From Deltaproteobacteria bacterium (lineage in GTDB: Bacteria > Myxococcota_A > UBA9160 > UBA6930), in assembly GCA_029261795.1 (NCBI GenBank), contig JAJDAP010000072.1:28145-92144 (forward strand): DNA of 64,000 nucleotides, given 5' to 3'. How positions within the stretch are numbered: position 1 is the stretch's first letter; each line of letters begins with the position of its first letter. The position numbers were made by a program, and so were the translations under genes. Shown here in pieces: positions 33,715 through 43,453 of the stretch. The notes below the pieces were generated by a model that was not told the DNA's origin, searched no databases, and saw nothing but the letters and a program-made list of their open reading frames with translations.

Positions 33715-34833
33715 ATGCGAATCGCGCTCGTCATTGAACGCTTCGACCCCCGCGGCGGCGGCGTCGAAGCCGTCGCCTGGAACGTGGCCCAGGGTCTCGC
33801 AGCCGGTGCAACCGGAGGCGATGAGGTCCATGTGTTCGCGCGCAAGGCCGATGTCGCCGACGAACCCGCAGGCGGGCCCGAAATCCACCGCTTGCGGGTT
33901 CGCGCCGGCTGGCAGCCGATCCGGGTATGGCGCTTCTCCCGAGCCGCCGCAGCCGCGACCGGCGCCGGCGCATTCGACATCGTGCAGACCTTCTCGCGCA
34001 CGCGGCATCAGGACATCTTCCGGGCCGGCGGCGGCTGCCACGCAGCCTACATGGAGCGCGCCTACGCGCCGTTCGGTTGCGCCCTGCGTCGCGCCTCGCC
34101 CCGCCACGCACTTGCACTCGCGATCGAGCGCGATGTCTTCGCGGACGCTGCCCAGCTGATCCTGTGCAACTCCGAAATGGTCCGCGACGAAATCGCCGAG
34201 CGCTACGGGGTTCCCGACGAACGACTCGCCGTGCTGGTGAACGGTGTCGACACGGATCGGTTTCGGCCCGGGCCGCGCGACGCCGCCGGGAGCGAGCGCG
34301 CCGCCCAGCCCCTCGCCCGCCGGGTCTGGTTGCTCGTTGGCAGCGGCTTCGAGCGGAAGGGCGTCGACACGGCATTGCGGACCCTGGCCCTGCGCCCGGC
34401 AGACGAAATCTTGTGGATTGCGGGCGCTGACGCGAGCGAACCCTGGCGAGCCCGCGCCGCAGCGCTCGGCGTCGCCGACCGCGTGCAGTTCCTGGGCAGA
34501 CGCGCCGACGTCGAGAATCTCTACGCCAGTGCCGACGCGCTTTTGCTACCGACCCGCTATGACGCCTTCGCCAATGTCTGCCTCGAAGCCGCCGCCTCCG
34601 GAATCCCGGTCGTGACGAGTGGCAGCAACGGAGCCGCGCGCTGGCTCGAAGGCGGCGGCCTGGTCGTTCCGGATCCCGACGACGCCGAGGGCTTCGCAGC
34701 GGCGCTGGATCAGCTCGACGACGAGACCAGCCGCCGGCGAATCGGTGCTGCCGCGCGGGTGCGCGCGGAAACCACCAGCTGGCCCCGCTACATCGAGGCC
34801 TTGCGCGACCTCTACGAGCGGTGGGCCCGGTGA
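33715..34833 (+). CDS. Glycosyltransferase family 4 protein
   Basis: A 372-residue GT-B transferase. The N-terminal domain opens with MRIALVIERFDPRGGGVEAVAWNVA and includes DIVQTFSRTRHQDIFRAGGG and LILCNSEMVRDEIAERYG. The C-terminal domain has VLVNGVDTDRFRPG, LLVGSGFERKGVDTALRTLAL, RVQFLGRRADVENLYASAD and DAFANVCLEAAASGIPVVTS (the EX7E pattern). It resembles WaaG, which adds glucose to the LPS core. It overlaps the following double-kinase gene by GTGA, so both likely modify LPS core sugars. Donor and acceptor are not shown by the sequence. Confidence 0.92.
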   Translation: MRIALVIERFDPRGGGVEAVAWNVAQGLAAGATGGDEVHVFARKADVADEPAGGPEIHRLRVRAGWQPIRVWRFSRAAAAATGAGAFDIVQTFSRTRHQDIFRAGGGCHAAYMERAYAPFGCALRRASPRHALALAIERDVFADAAQLILCNSEMVRDEIAERYGVPDERLAVLVNGVDTDRFRPGPRDAAGSERAAQPLARRVWLLVGSGFERKGVDTALRTLALRPADEILWIAGADASEPWRARAAALGVADRVQFLGRRADVENLYASADALLLPTRYDAFANVCLEAAASGIPVVTSGSNGAARWLEGGGLVVPDPDDAEGFAAALDQLDDETSRRRIGAAARVRAETTSWPRYIEALRDLYERWAR

Positions 34834-36332
34834 GCCTCCGCTTCGAATTCGCAGAGCCCGGAGTCGCGGACGCGATCGAAGCCTGGTTCGCCGGCGACAA
34901 CCCCGAGACCGTCCTTCGCGACAACATCCGGCGACGCATCGTGCGAATCGAATCCGCCAGCGGGCCGTTGCTGCTGAAACAATTCCGTGTCGCCAGCGGC
35001 CGCCACCGTACGCGGGAGACGCTGAAGGCCCTGATCGGCGCGAGCCCGGCTGCAAAGGAAGCGCGTGCCTTGCGCCGCCTGACGGCAGCCGAGGCGCCGG
35101 TGCCGAAACCGTTGGCGCTCGGCCGGCTCCCGGACGGCGATCGCCTGCTCGCGCTCCCCTTCATCGAGGGTTCGAGCGCCGAAGAAGTTCTCGCCAGCTC
35201 CGACCCCGCGGCCCGGCGCCGCGCCTTCGCAGAACTGGGGAACGCGGTCCGGGCGTTCCACGCGACCGGCACCGTGCACCGGGATCTCCACCACGGCAAC
35301 GTGCGATTCGCGCCTGATCGGGTGGTGCTGGTCGATCTCCAGAACGCGCGGCCAGGGCGAGGCCTCGATGCCAGGCTTCGCGATCTGGCGTTCCTGCTCT
35401 TCTCGTTTCGGGGCCGGATCGACGCCCAGGAACGCGACGTCATCACTCAGGCTGCGTTGGGCGCTACAGCCGCGAGCACGGCCGAACGCCTGGAAACGCT
35501 GATTCGCGAACGCGCCCGCCGCTACGGAGCGAGCCGAACCCGGCGCGCGATGCGCCCGGGCCGACGCTTTGCACCCTGGCAGCGAAGCTCGGGCTCCGGC
35601 CTTCGCCAACGACAGCTCGAACCCGAACGCCTCGAAGGCTGGCTCGTCGCCCACCAGAATGGCACCGGTGCCTCGTTCCCGATCAAGCGCGAAGGTCGGG
35701 TCTCGATCAGTCGCGTGGAAGATCCCGAGGGCAGTGTCGTGGTCAAGGAAACCGGCGTTGGCCTGGGACGCGCGCTGGCGGATCGCGTACGGGGCTCCGC
35801 GGGACGCCGGGCCTGGCGGGCCGGCCACGGACTGTTGGCGCGGGGGATCCCGGCCGCGGAACCGCTGGCCTTCGCCGAACGGCGGGTGCTCGGACTCCCG
35901 TTCGCGAGCGTTGTCGTGTTGGCGGCGATCGACGGACCCGACGGCGTGGGCGCCTGCGGTGAGCCCACCGCGCTTACGGCCCAGCTCGAGTTGCTCACGA
36001 ACCTGCATCGCCAGGCGATCGACCACGGCGACCTCAAGGCCACCAACTGGATCCACCGAGAGACGGACGGCCACGCCGTCCTGGTCGATCTCGAGGGCGT
36101 CCGCTTCCAGAAACGCCTGTCGGACGCCCAGCGCATCGAAGGCCTCGCCCAGTGGAATGCGTCCCTACCCGACGCCGTCTCCGCAGCGGACCGAAAGCGA
36201 TGCTTCGAACGTTATGTCGAGGTCGTCCCGTTCAACGGCGATACCGGGCTCGCGCTCCGTGAGATCGTGCGTCGAAGTCTCGTCCGGCGCCATCGCTGGA
36301 GTGGCCAGGGCTGCGGCGCCAGCGACGCTTAA
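34830..36332 (+). CDS. Tandem LPS-kinase-like protein (two WaaP/KdkA-type domains)
   Basis: A 500-residue protein with two protein-kinase-fold domains. Domain 1 (about 20-235) has LLLKQFRVASG (ATP lysine), TVHRDLHHGNVRF (catalytic loop) and LVDLQNARPG (metal). Domain 2 (about 265-490) has VVVKETGVGLG, AIDHGDLKATNWI and LVDLEGVRFQKRL. Both look catalytically intact. Such Kdo/heptose kinases phosphorylate LPS core sugars. Start is the GTG at 34830, overlapping the transferase stop as GTGA. Two complete lipopolysaccharide kinases in one chain are unusual; they may act on two positions. Confidence 0.8.
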   Translation: MSLRFEFAEPGVADAIEAWFAGDNPETVLRDNIRRRIVRIESASGPLLLKQFRVASGRHRTRETLKALIGASPAAKEARALRRLTAAEAPVPKPLALGRLPDGDRLLALPFIEGSSAEEVLASSDPAARRRAFAELGNAVRAFHATGTVHRDLHHGNVRFAPDRVVLVDLQNARPGRGLDARLRDLAFLLFSFRGRIDAQERDVITQAALGATAASTAERLETLIRERARRYGASRTRRAMRPGRRFAPWQRSSGSGLRQRQLEPERLEGWLVAHQNGTGASFPIKREGRVSISRVEDPEGSVVVKETGVGLGRALADRVRGSAGRRAWRAGHGLLARGIPAAEPLAFAERRVLGLPFASVVVLAAIDGPDGVGACGEPTALTAQLELLTNLHRQAIDHGDLKATNWIHRETDGHAVLVDLEGVRFQKRLSDAQRIEGLAQWNASLPDAVSAADRKRCFERYVEVVPFNGDTGLALREIVRRSLVRRHRWSGQGCGASDA

Positions 36333-36637
36333 CTTCGGCCGACCGTGACCCACTGGTAGTAGGAAGAAGAGCCGGGAACCGCACCGCCCTCGCCCGTCGT
36401 GAAGACCAGCGTCGGCGTCGAGGTCGCACTGTCCACGATCTTCCGGAAAGCCTCGATCTTCCGCGTCGGATCGTCGGGATTCAGTCCGTGGAACACGAGC
36501 TCCACCTTGGGCTTCACGTCGAGGACGTTCAGCACCATGGTGGCCAACGTAAAGACCTTGCCAATGCCCTCGACCGCCTCTACGGAGAAGCGCGGGACCT
36601 CGACCTCATCAATCTTGAACGTGTACTCGAGGCGCAC
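36329..36637 (-). CDS. Small hypothetical protein
   Basis: A 102-residue soluble protein with no signal peptide. It begins VRLEYTFKIDEVEVPRF (GTG 36637 with AAGGAG six bases upstream, the best start in a longer frame) and continues VFTLATMVLNVLDVKPKVEL, IEAFRKIVDSA and SSYYQWVTVG. I do not recognise it; the lack of cysteines and the mixed alpha/beta pattern suggest a compact domain. It overlaps the convergent kinase gene by 4 bases. Confidence 0.7.
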   Translation of the reverse strand: MRLEYTFKIDEVEVPRFSVEAVEGIGKVFTLATMVLNVLDVKPKVELVFHGLNPDDPTRKIEAFRKIVDSATSTPTLVFTTGEGGAVPGSSSYYQWVTVGRS

Positions 36638-36702
36638 GGGGTTCTCCTTGTGAGCGGCCGCAGAGTGACCCTGGGCCGAAAGGGTGTCAAGCGAGGCGCG
36701 CT

Positions 36703-37470
36703 TCAGTCGGCCGAATCGAGCCGTTCGCGCTGGCGGATCGCGATCACTTCCTCGAACAGCTCGGTGCGATCGATCGCCCCGCTCGCGACCAGCAGCTTGG
36801 TCAACGCCTGCAGGATGATGCGGGTTTCGACGCCGCGGGCGGCCGCGTCGTCTTCGTCTTCGAACGAAGCGGCGATCGCCGTGACCGCCACGGGCAGATC
36901 GGGTTCGGCCGGCGCCTCGGGCGTGGCGTCCTCCAGCAACGGCGCCGCTGCGACCAACGGCGAGGTGTCGCCGGGAACCAGGGCGCTTGCCGCTGCGACA
37001 TCGGACCGGGTCGACGGTGGATAGAAACGATCCAGCGCGAGCGAAAGCTGGATCGGGCCGACGACGACCGGTCGTACCTCGAGGCCCGTGGCGCGCTCCA
37101 CCTCGATCGCCGCGATCGGCGACAACGGATTCTCCAGGCCCAGATACAACACGCTTCGCGATTTCGCCGCCCGCGGCTTGGCACCGATGAACAGCGGCAG
37201 GCATCGATGCTTCTCGATGAGCGCTGGCGACACCAGTGCCAACACCTCGGACTCGATCTTCTTGGCCGTGAGATCGATGGCTGGCGCATGGGTCAGCTGA
37301 CAGACGGCGCGAATCCAATCCGCTTCGACAATGAAGCCGAGCCGGACGATCGCCTCCTGAAGGCTTCCGAACCGCTCGAGCTCTTCCCGGGCGAGCCGGA
37401 TCTGGCCTGTGTCCAGGTGGCCCGCTTCACAGAGCTTCAGTTCGAGCGACTCTCCCAATGGATCCCCCAC
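36703..37470 (-). CDS. MshEN (type II secretion/pilus ATPase N-domain) protein
   Basis: A 255-residue protein with a stand-alone MshEN/T2SSE-N domain: LCEAGHLDTGQIRLAREELERFGS, EAIVRLGFIVEADWIRAVCQL, PAIDLTAKKIESEVLALVSPALIEKHRCLPLFI, NPLSPIAAIEVERATGLEVRPVVVGP. In pilus ATPases this domain binds c-di-GMP. The rest is an acidic linker and a C-terminal helix (LQALTKLLVASGAIDRTELFEEVIAIRQRE). There is no ATPase core, so it is a regulator or adaptor. It follows oppF by 42 bases. Confidence 0.78.
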   Translation of the reverse strand: MGDPLGESLELKLCEAGHLDTGQIRLAREELERFGSLQEAIVRLGFIVEADWIRAVCQLTHAPAIDLTAKKIESEVLALVSPALIEKHRCLPLFIGAKPRAAKSRSVLYLGLENPLSPIAAIEVERATGLEVRPVVVGPIQLSLALDRFYPPSTRSDVAAASALVPGDTSPLVAAAPLLEDATPEAPAEPDLPVAVTAIAASFEDEDDAAARGVETRIILQALTKLLVASGAIDRTELFEEVIAIRQRERLDSAD

Positions 37471-37512
37471 GAGCCGCCATCGACCGACCGCGCTGGGAGG
37501 TTGAGCCCCGAC

Positions 37513-38480
<968 letters not shown>

Positions 38481-38484
<4 letters not shown>

Positions 38485-39458
38485 TCGCCGGGCTCCGCCG
38501 CGAGCGCATGGCAGGCGGCGCTGTGCCCGCGGCCCAACATCTGGAAGTCCGGCGCCGGCCCGGCGCAGGGATCGAACGCGCGCGGACAGCGATCGACGAA
38601 GCGGCAGCCGGCGGGCCAATCGCTCGGCGGCGGCACGGTCCCCGCGATCTCGTGCAAGGGTTCGCCGGGCGCCACCAACGCGGGCATCGAACGCAGCAGA
38701 CCCTGGGTGTAGGGATGACGCGGCTGGCGGAACAGTTCGTGGCGCGTCGCCTCCTCGACGATCCTACCGGCGTACATCACGGCGACACGATCGGCGAGTT
38801 CGTTCACGATGCCGAGATCGTGGGTGATCAACAGGATCGCCGTGCCGGTCTCGCGCTGAAGCTCGCGCATCAGCTCGAGGATCTGCGCCTGGATCGTCAC
38901 GTCGAGCGCCGTGGTGGGCTCGTCCGCGATCAGGACCCGAGGCTGGGTGCACAACGCCATCGCGATCATGACGCGTTGTTTGAGGCCGCCCGAGAGCTGA
39001 TGCGGATAGGCGTCCAACCGCTCGGCCGGATCCGGGATACCCACCCGAGCAAACAGGTCCGCAACCCGCTTGCGGGCCGCAGAGACCGAAATCTTTTCGT
39101 GGAGTCGAATCGCCTCGACCACCTGGGTGCCCACGGTGACGACCGGCGAGAGACTCGTCATCGGCTCCTGGAAGATCATTGATATCTCGGCGCCGCGAAC
39201 CTGTCGCATCGCGGGTACCGGCAGCTCGAGGAGTTCGCGTCCGTCGAGAAGCACGCGACCTCGATCGATCCGCCCGGGCTTCGGGATCAAGCGCATACAA
39301 CCGAGCGCGGTCATCGATTTCCCGCAGCCGGACTCGCCGACCAGGGCGAGCACTTCACCGGCTTCTACCCGGAAATCGACACCATCGAGGATCGAGACCC
39401 GCCACCTGCCGTCAGGGAACGAGACCTCGAGTCCTTCGACCTCGATGGCCGCGCTCAC
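38481..39458 (-). CDS. Oligopeptide/dipeptide ABC transporter ATPase (OppD-like)
   Basis: A 325-residue ATPase. Walker [19 protein letters not shown]-loop [13 protein letters not shown], signature [15 protein letters not shown], Walker [17 protein letters not shown] and [10 protein letters not shown], then the C-terminal [19 protein letters not shown] at 39458 overlaps the permease stop as GTGA. It works as a heterodimer with the OppF-like ATPase below the two permeases. Confidence 0.95.
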
Positions 39459-40471
39459 GGCGTCTCCCGCAAGGTGCGCGGATCGAGGATGTCGCGCAGG
39501 GAATCGCCGACGTAGTTGACGGCAAGCAACAGCGTGAACATGGCCGAACCCGCCGCCGCGATGTTCCACCAGATGATCGGTTCACGAGAGAGCTCGTTGC
39601 GGGCCTGGTCGATCATCTCGCCCCAACTCCCGTCGACACCGATCCCCAGGTAGGCCAGGATCGCTTCGGACAGGACGAGCTGCGAGAACATCAGCACGAA
39701 CGTGATGATCACCAGGTGCATCAGGTTCGGCAGGATGTGGCGCACCAGGATCCGCCCGTGCGAAACGCCCAGCGCCCGCGCTGCCTGCACGTAGTCGAGT
39801 TCCCGAAGCTTCAGCGTCTCGCCTCGCGTGACGCGGCAGAGCCCGACCCAGCTGGTGATGCCGAGCGCCAGACAGACCTGCCAGGTTCCCTTGCCGAGCG
39901 CCATGATCAGGGCGATCAGCAACAGCAGACTCGGAATCGAGGCCAGTGTCGAGATCAGGAAGAAGATCGCGTCGTCGATACGCCTTCCGAAGTAGCCGGC
40001 GCTGATGCCGAATAACAACGCTAGCGGGATCGCGATCAAACTGGTCAGCCCCCCGATCATGAGCGCCACGCGGGCACCCTTGAGCGTCCGGTGCAGGACG
40101 TCGCGGCCGAGGATGTCGGTCCCGAGCCAGTGGCCACCTGGCGCCGCCAGGGGATCGCCTCCGTAGAACGCCGCGTCGGCAAGCGGCGCCGAATAGCTGG
40201 CCTCGCGGTCACCCTGGAACAGCCGATCGATCACGGTGCGCGCTTCGTGGGCGGCCAGCGCATCCTGCCCCTGGCCGCCGGTCCAGGCCACGGAATCGAG
40301 CAGGCCCACCAGCAGGAAGGCCACGATCACCAGCAGCGAGCCGCGCCGGCGGCGCCAGAGCTGGGCGAGCGCGTCCCGCCACATCCGATTGCCTCGAACG
40401 AACCGCAGCGCGAAGCCAGCAGCGACCAGAAGCAGCAGTACGATGGCGTTGGAAAGGACGTGGGGTGCCAT
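39455..40471 (-). CDS. Oligopeptide/dipeptide ABC transporter permease (OppC-like)
   Basis: A 338-residue permease. The N terminus has one membrane helix (IVLLLLVAAGFALRFVRG) and a second near LLVIVAFLLVGLLDSVAW, then a periplasmic stretch with HWLGTDILGRDVLHRTLKGAR, the typical OppC feature, and five further helices. The ATPase-contact loop is LRELDYVQAARALGVSHGRILVRHILPNL (EAA motif). It precedes oppD with a GTGA overlap. Confidence 0.95.
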   Translation of the reverse strand: MAPHVLSNAIVLLLLVAAGFALRFVRGNRMWRDALAQLWRRRRGSLLVIVAFLLVGLLDSVAWTGGQGQDALAAHEARTVIDRLFQGDREASYSAPLADAAFYGGDPLAAPGGHWLGTDILGRDVLHRTLKGARVALMIGGLTSLIAIPLALLFGISAGYFGRRIDDAIFFLISTLASIPSLLLLIALIMALGKGTWQVCLALGITSWVGLCRVTRGETLKLRELDYVQAARALGVSHGRILVRHILPNLMHLVIITFVLMFSQLVLSEAILAYLGIGVDGSWGEMIDQARNELSREPIIWWNIAAAGSAMFTLLLAVNYVGDSLRDILDPRTLRETP

Positions 40472-40474
40472 CGG

Positions 40475-41437
40475 TTACTCCAACCGAACCCGAGGATCGA
40501 CCAGCGCATAGCTGATGTCCGTCGCGATCTGACCGATGATGAAGAGCATCGACAGGACGAAGACCATCACCCGAAGGGTCGCGAAATCGTTCTGGCTGAT
40601 CGCGTCGATCGTGAGCGAACCCAGACCGGGAATCCCGAAGAACGACTCGAGGAGGAGCGAGCCCGTGAACAGGAATGGAATCGCGAGCACCACGCGTGTC
40701 AGGATCGGAATCAGGCTGTTGCGCAGGACGTGGCGGATCATCACCCGAACCTCGCCGGCCCCCTTCGAGCGAGCCGTGCGAACGTAGTCGCGACCGGTCT
40801 CCTCGACGAAGACGGTTCGGTAGAAGCGCACGTCCGAGCCGACACCGCTCAAGACGCTGATGAGAACCGGCAACGCCAGGAAGCGGAGCAGCACGGCGGG
40901 GTCTGCGTCGAAGCCCGAAATCGGGAACCAACGCAGCATCTTCCCGACCAGATACTGGCCAGCGATGATGTAGAGCAGGATCGAGACGCTCATACCCAAC
41001 ACGCACAGGAAGACGCCGGTGGTGTCGATATAGGTCTCACGAAAGAAAGCCACGAACAGGCCTAGCAAGACCGCCAGCCCCAGACCGAACGCGAACGCGG
41101 GCACGGTCAGCGCGAGACTCGGGCCCGCCCCCTCGCGGATCCGCTGCGAGATCGGTGCGCCATCGACATCGCTGGCTCCAAAGTCGAAGGACAGCATCGT
41201 CGAGTAGTGGTGGAAGAGCAGGTTGTCCTCGAAATCCTGCCAGGGCCAGAGCGGGCGGTCGTAGCCATGGTTGGCCTTCCATTGCTCGATCGAGTCTGGC
41301 CTTGCCTTCTCGCCGAGCGCGCGCCTGGCGATGTCATCGGGCGAAGCCACCTGGAAGAACAACACGAACAGGATGCCGAGCACACCCAGCACGACGGCGA
41401 CGCCAAAGAGCAGCCGCCGGACGACGAAGGCGAGCAT
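40475..41437 (-). CDS. Oligopeptide/dipeptide ABC transporter permease (OppB-like)
   Basis: A 320-residue permease. The first helix (LLFGVAVVLGVLGILFVLFFQVASPDD) is followed by a periplasmic loop with the GYDRPLWPWQDFE motif, then helices around LTVPAFAFGLGLAVLLGLFVAF and VFLCVLGMSVSILLYIIAGQYL. The EAA loop is GRDYVRTARSKGAGEVRVMIRHVLRNSLIPILT. The start lies immediately after the substrate-binding protein stop. Confidence 0.95.
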   Translation of the reverse strand: MLAFVVRRLLFGVAVVLGVLGILFVLFFQVASPDDIARRALGEKARPDSIEQWKANHGYDRPLWPWQDFEDNLLFHHYSTMLSFDFGASDVDGAPISQRIREGAGPSLALTVPAFAFGLGLAVLLGLFVAFFRETYIDTTGVFLCVLGMSVSILLYIIAGQYLVGKMLRWFPISGFDADPAVLLRFLALPVLISVLSGVGSDVRFYRTVFVEETGRDYVRTARSKGAGEVRVMIRHVLRNSLIPILTRVVLAIPFLFTGSLLLESFFGIPGLGSLTIDAISQNDFATLRVMVFVLSMLFIIGQIATDISYALVDPRVRLE

Positions 41438-43453
41438 CTACTGTCGCTCCCGGAAGAACGTGCGAAAGCCCGGGATGATGCCGACGACGAACATCCCCGC
41501 GATCGCAAAGACCGGCCAGACCACGGGCTCGTTCCAGCTCAACCGGACCCGAGCCCTCTTGACTGGATCGATATCCAGATACTTGGTCATCGGATACGAC
41601 ATCCCGAAGGGCTTCACGTTGGCGAGCCAGCCATGCGCCAGGGAGTATCCGACACCATTGAAGATCTCGATCCAGGGCCGCTCCTGCTCGAGGATCGCGA
41701 CCATTTCGCGGATGATCGCGCGGCGCTCCGGGCCGTCTTCCATCACTTCCATCTGGTTGAAGAGCGACTCGAAGCCCGGGTGGCAGAAGTTCGCCGAGTT
41801 GGGCCCGCCGGTCGTCGATTTTCGCATCGCGCAGCTCAACAAGAACAGGAAGTTCTCGGGATCCGGGTAGTCTGCGGACCAGCCCCAGAAGTAGATCTGG
41901 TAGGCGCCGCGATCGACCTTCTCCTGGAACTCGTTGTAGGTGGTCGAGGAAAGCTCGACGTTGATGCCGAGCTTGCGCCACTCGTCGACGAAGTACTGGC
42001 GCTCGGGCCGCGACTGGGAGCTGACCTCGTAGGCATCGAAGGTCAGTTTCAGCGGAGCGCCGGTCGCGGGATCGATACCGTCCGGGTAGCCGGCCTCGAC
42101 GAGGAGCGCCCGTGCGCGGTCGAGATCGACCTGCCGGTAGGGGTTCAGGTAGCCCTCCGGCGCACCCGAAATGACCGGCGGGATCGGCGTCTGTGCCGGT
42201 AGCCCGCGCCCGTTCAGGAACAGTTCGATCCACTTCTCGCTATCAACCGCGAGGCTCATCGCCTGCCGCAGCTTGCGACCCCGGTCGCCGGCAGGAACAC
42301 CTAGCGTTTCGTCTTCCATGTTGAAGCCGAGATTGAATATTCCCGGGCTGACGGCCTTCTGCAGCCGGATCTCGCGGGCGGCCATCTCCGGCGACAGCCG
42401 CTCGCTCTGCACGACCTGATCGAAGCTCTCCTTGATGATGCCGCCGGAATCGTAGTAGCCCTGCAGGAATTTGTTGAAGAGCGGGATGCCCTCCTTTTCC
42501 AACCTGAACTCGACGCGATCGAGGAACGGCAGGGGGCGCCCCACGTAGGCCGCGTCCAGCAAACCCGCTTCCGCATCGCCGGGGGCACCTTCTTCCGGGT
42601 AGTGGGCCCCCGGCGCGCGCGGATCTGCCAGCCCATACCAATGGGGGTTGCGATCCAAGACGATTCGGGAGCGCTTGTCGTAGACGTCGATCCCGAACGG
42701 GCCGGTCCCGACCGGGTGGTCCGCATAACGTTCGCGGCCCGCCTCGCCGTCGTAGTATTCGACCGCTTCCCAGGCTACCGGCGTGGTGAACTCCATGGCG
42801 AACCAGTAGAGGATCTGCGGATAGGGCGAGTGAAGGGTGATCTCGAGCGCATGCGGGTGTTCGATGCGAACACCCTCGACCCCACCCAGCGCCGCGTACT
42901 GCTCTCGCGCCGGCAATGCGGCGAAGGCGGGATCGGCGCCGCGCCGTTCGATCAACGCCCGATGGAACTGCTTGAAGCCCTGGATATTCGAGAACTGGTC
43001 CCGAACCTGGACGTTGAGCGCCGGGTCGGCCAGACGCATCAACTGATAGGCCACGTCCTCCATCGTGGCTTCGCGGGTCACGCGGCCGGCGCCGCCGAGT
43101 TCGAAGCACGGGTCCGGTGCGAAATTGACACCGGGACGAAGCGTGAAGCGGTAGCGGACGCGTCCGTCTTCCAGCGGCTCGGCGGTAGGTACCTGCTTGG
43201 CGAGGCCTGGAATCAGCGTGTACGGCCGCTTCAGGAAGTGGTATTCGAGCAGCGTGTCGTACACGAGCCCGGTCACGCGATGGGCGCTGACGTTGTAGGC
43301 CTCGGCAGGATCCAGGCTGCGATGGGGGGTACTGAAGGCCGAATAGAGGACCTTCAGCTCAGCGTCGTGTTCGGGATAGGGGTTGTTGTTGCAGCCGACC
43401 GCGAGCACGCAGAGCGAGCCGACGAGCGCCGCGGCGACCCAGACTTGCCTCAT
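41438..43453 (-). CDS. Oligopeptide-type substrate-binding lipoprotein with C-terminal membrane segment
   Basis: A 671-residue SBP_bac_5 protein. It has a lipobox LAVGCNNN near residue 20, then the binding domain with FSTPHRSLDPAEAYNVSAHRVTGLVYDTLLEYH, PVGTGPFGIDVYDKRSRIVLDRNPHWYG, LGFNMEDETLGVPAGDRGRKLRQAMSLAVD and LLVEAGYPDGIDP. Unusually, the last ~30 residues are a membrane segment, VWPVFAIAGMFVVGIIPGF, so both ends would be anchored to the inner membrane. ATG at 43453 overlaps the previous stop as ATGA. Longer than typical OppA (~540). The ligand is unknown. Confidence 0.88.
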   Translation of the reverse strand: MRQVWVAAALVGSLCVLAVGCNNNPYPEHDAELKVLYSAFSTPHRSLDPAEAYNVSAHRVTGLVYDTLLEYHFLKRPYTLIPGLAKQVPTAEPLEDGRVRYRFTLRPGVNFAPDPCFELGGAGRVTREATMEDVAYQLMRLADPALNVQVRDQFSNIQGFKQFHRALIERRGADPAFAALPAREQYAALGGVEGVRIEHPHALEITLHSPYPQILYWFAMEFTTPVAWEAVEYYDGEAGRERYADHPVGTGPFGIDVYDKRSRIVLDRNPHWYGLADPRAPGAHYPEEGAPGDAEAGLLDAAYVGRPLPFLDRVEFRLEKEGIPLFNKFLQGYYDSGGIIKESFDQVVQSERLSPEMAAREIRLQKAVSPGIFNLGFNMEDETLGVPAGDRGRKLRQAMSLAVDSEKWIELFLNGRGLPAQTPIPPVISGAPEGYLNPYRQVDLDRARALLVEAGYPDGIDPATGAPLKLTFDAYEVSSQSRPERQYFVDEWRKLGINVELSSTTYNEFQEKVDRGAYQIYFWGWSADYPDPENFLFLLSCAMRKSTTGGPNSANFCHPGFESLFNQMEVMEDGPERRAIIREMVAILEQERPWIEIFNGVGYSLAHGWLANVKPFGMSYPMTKYLDIDPVKRARVRLSWNEPVVWPVFAIAGMFVVGIIPGFRTFFRERQ

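Noticed and set aside
33015..34001. Single long minus-strand frame covering the tetR end and the glycosyltransferase start
   Set aside because: Only the last ~75 codons resemble TetR; the rest is antisense, so it is part of the broken tetR rather than a new gene.
33731..35446. Long minus-strand frame (571 codons) across the glycosyltransferase and kinase
   Set aside because: Arginine/proline-rich, without family motifs; antisense to two well-supported genes.
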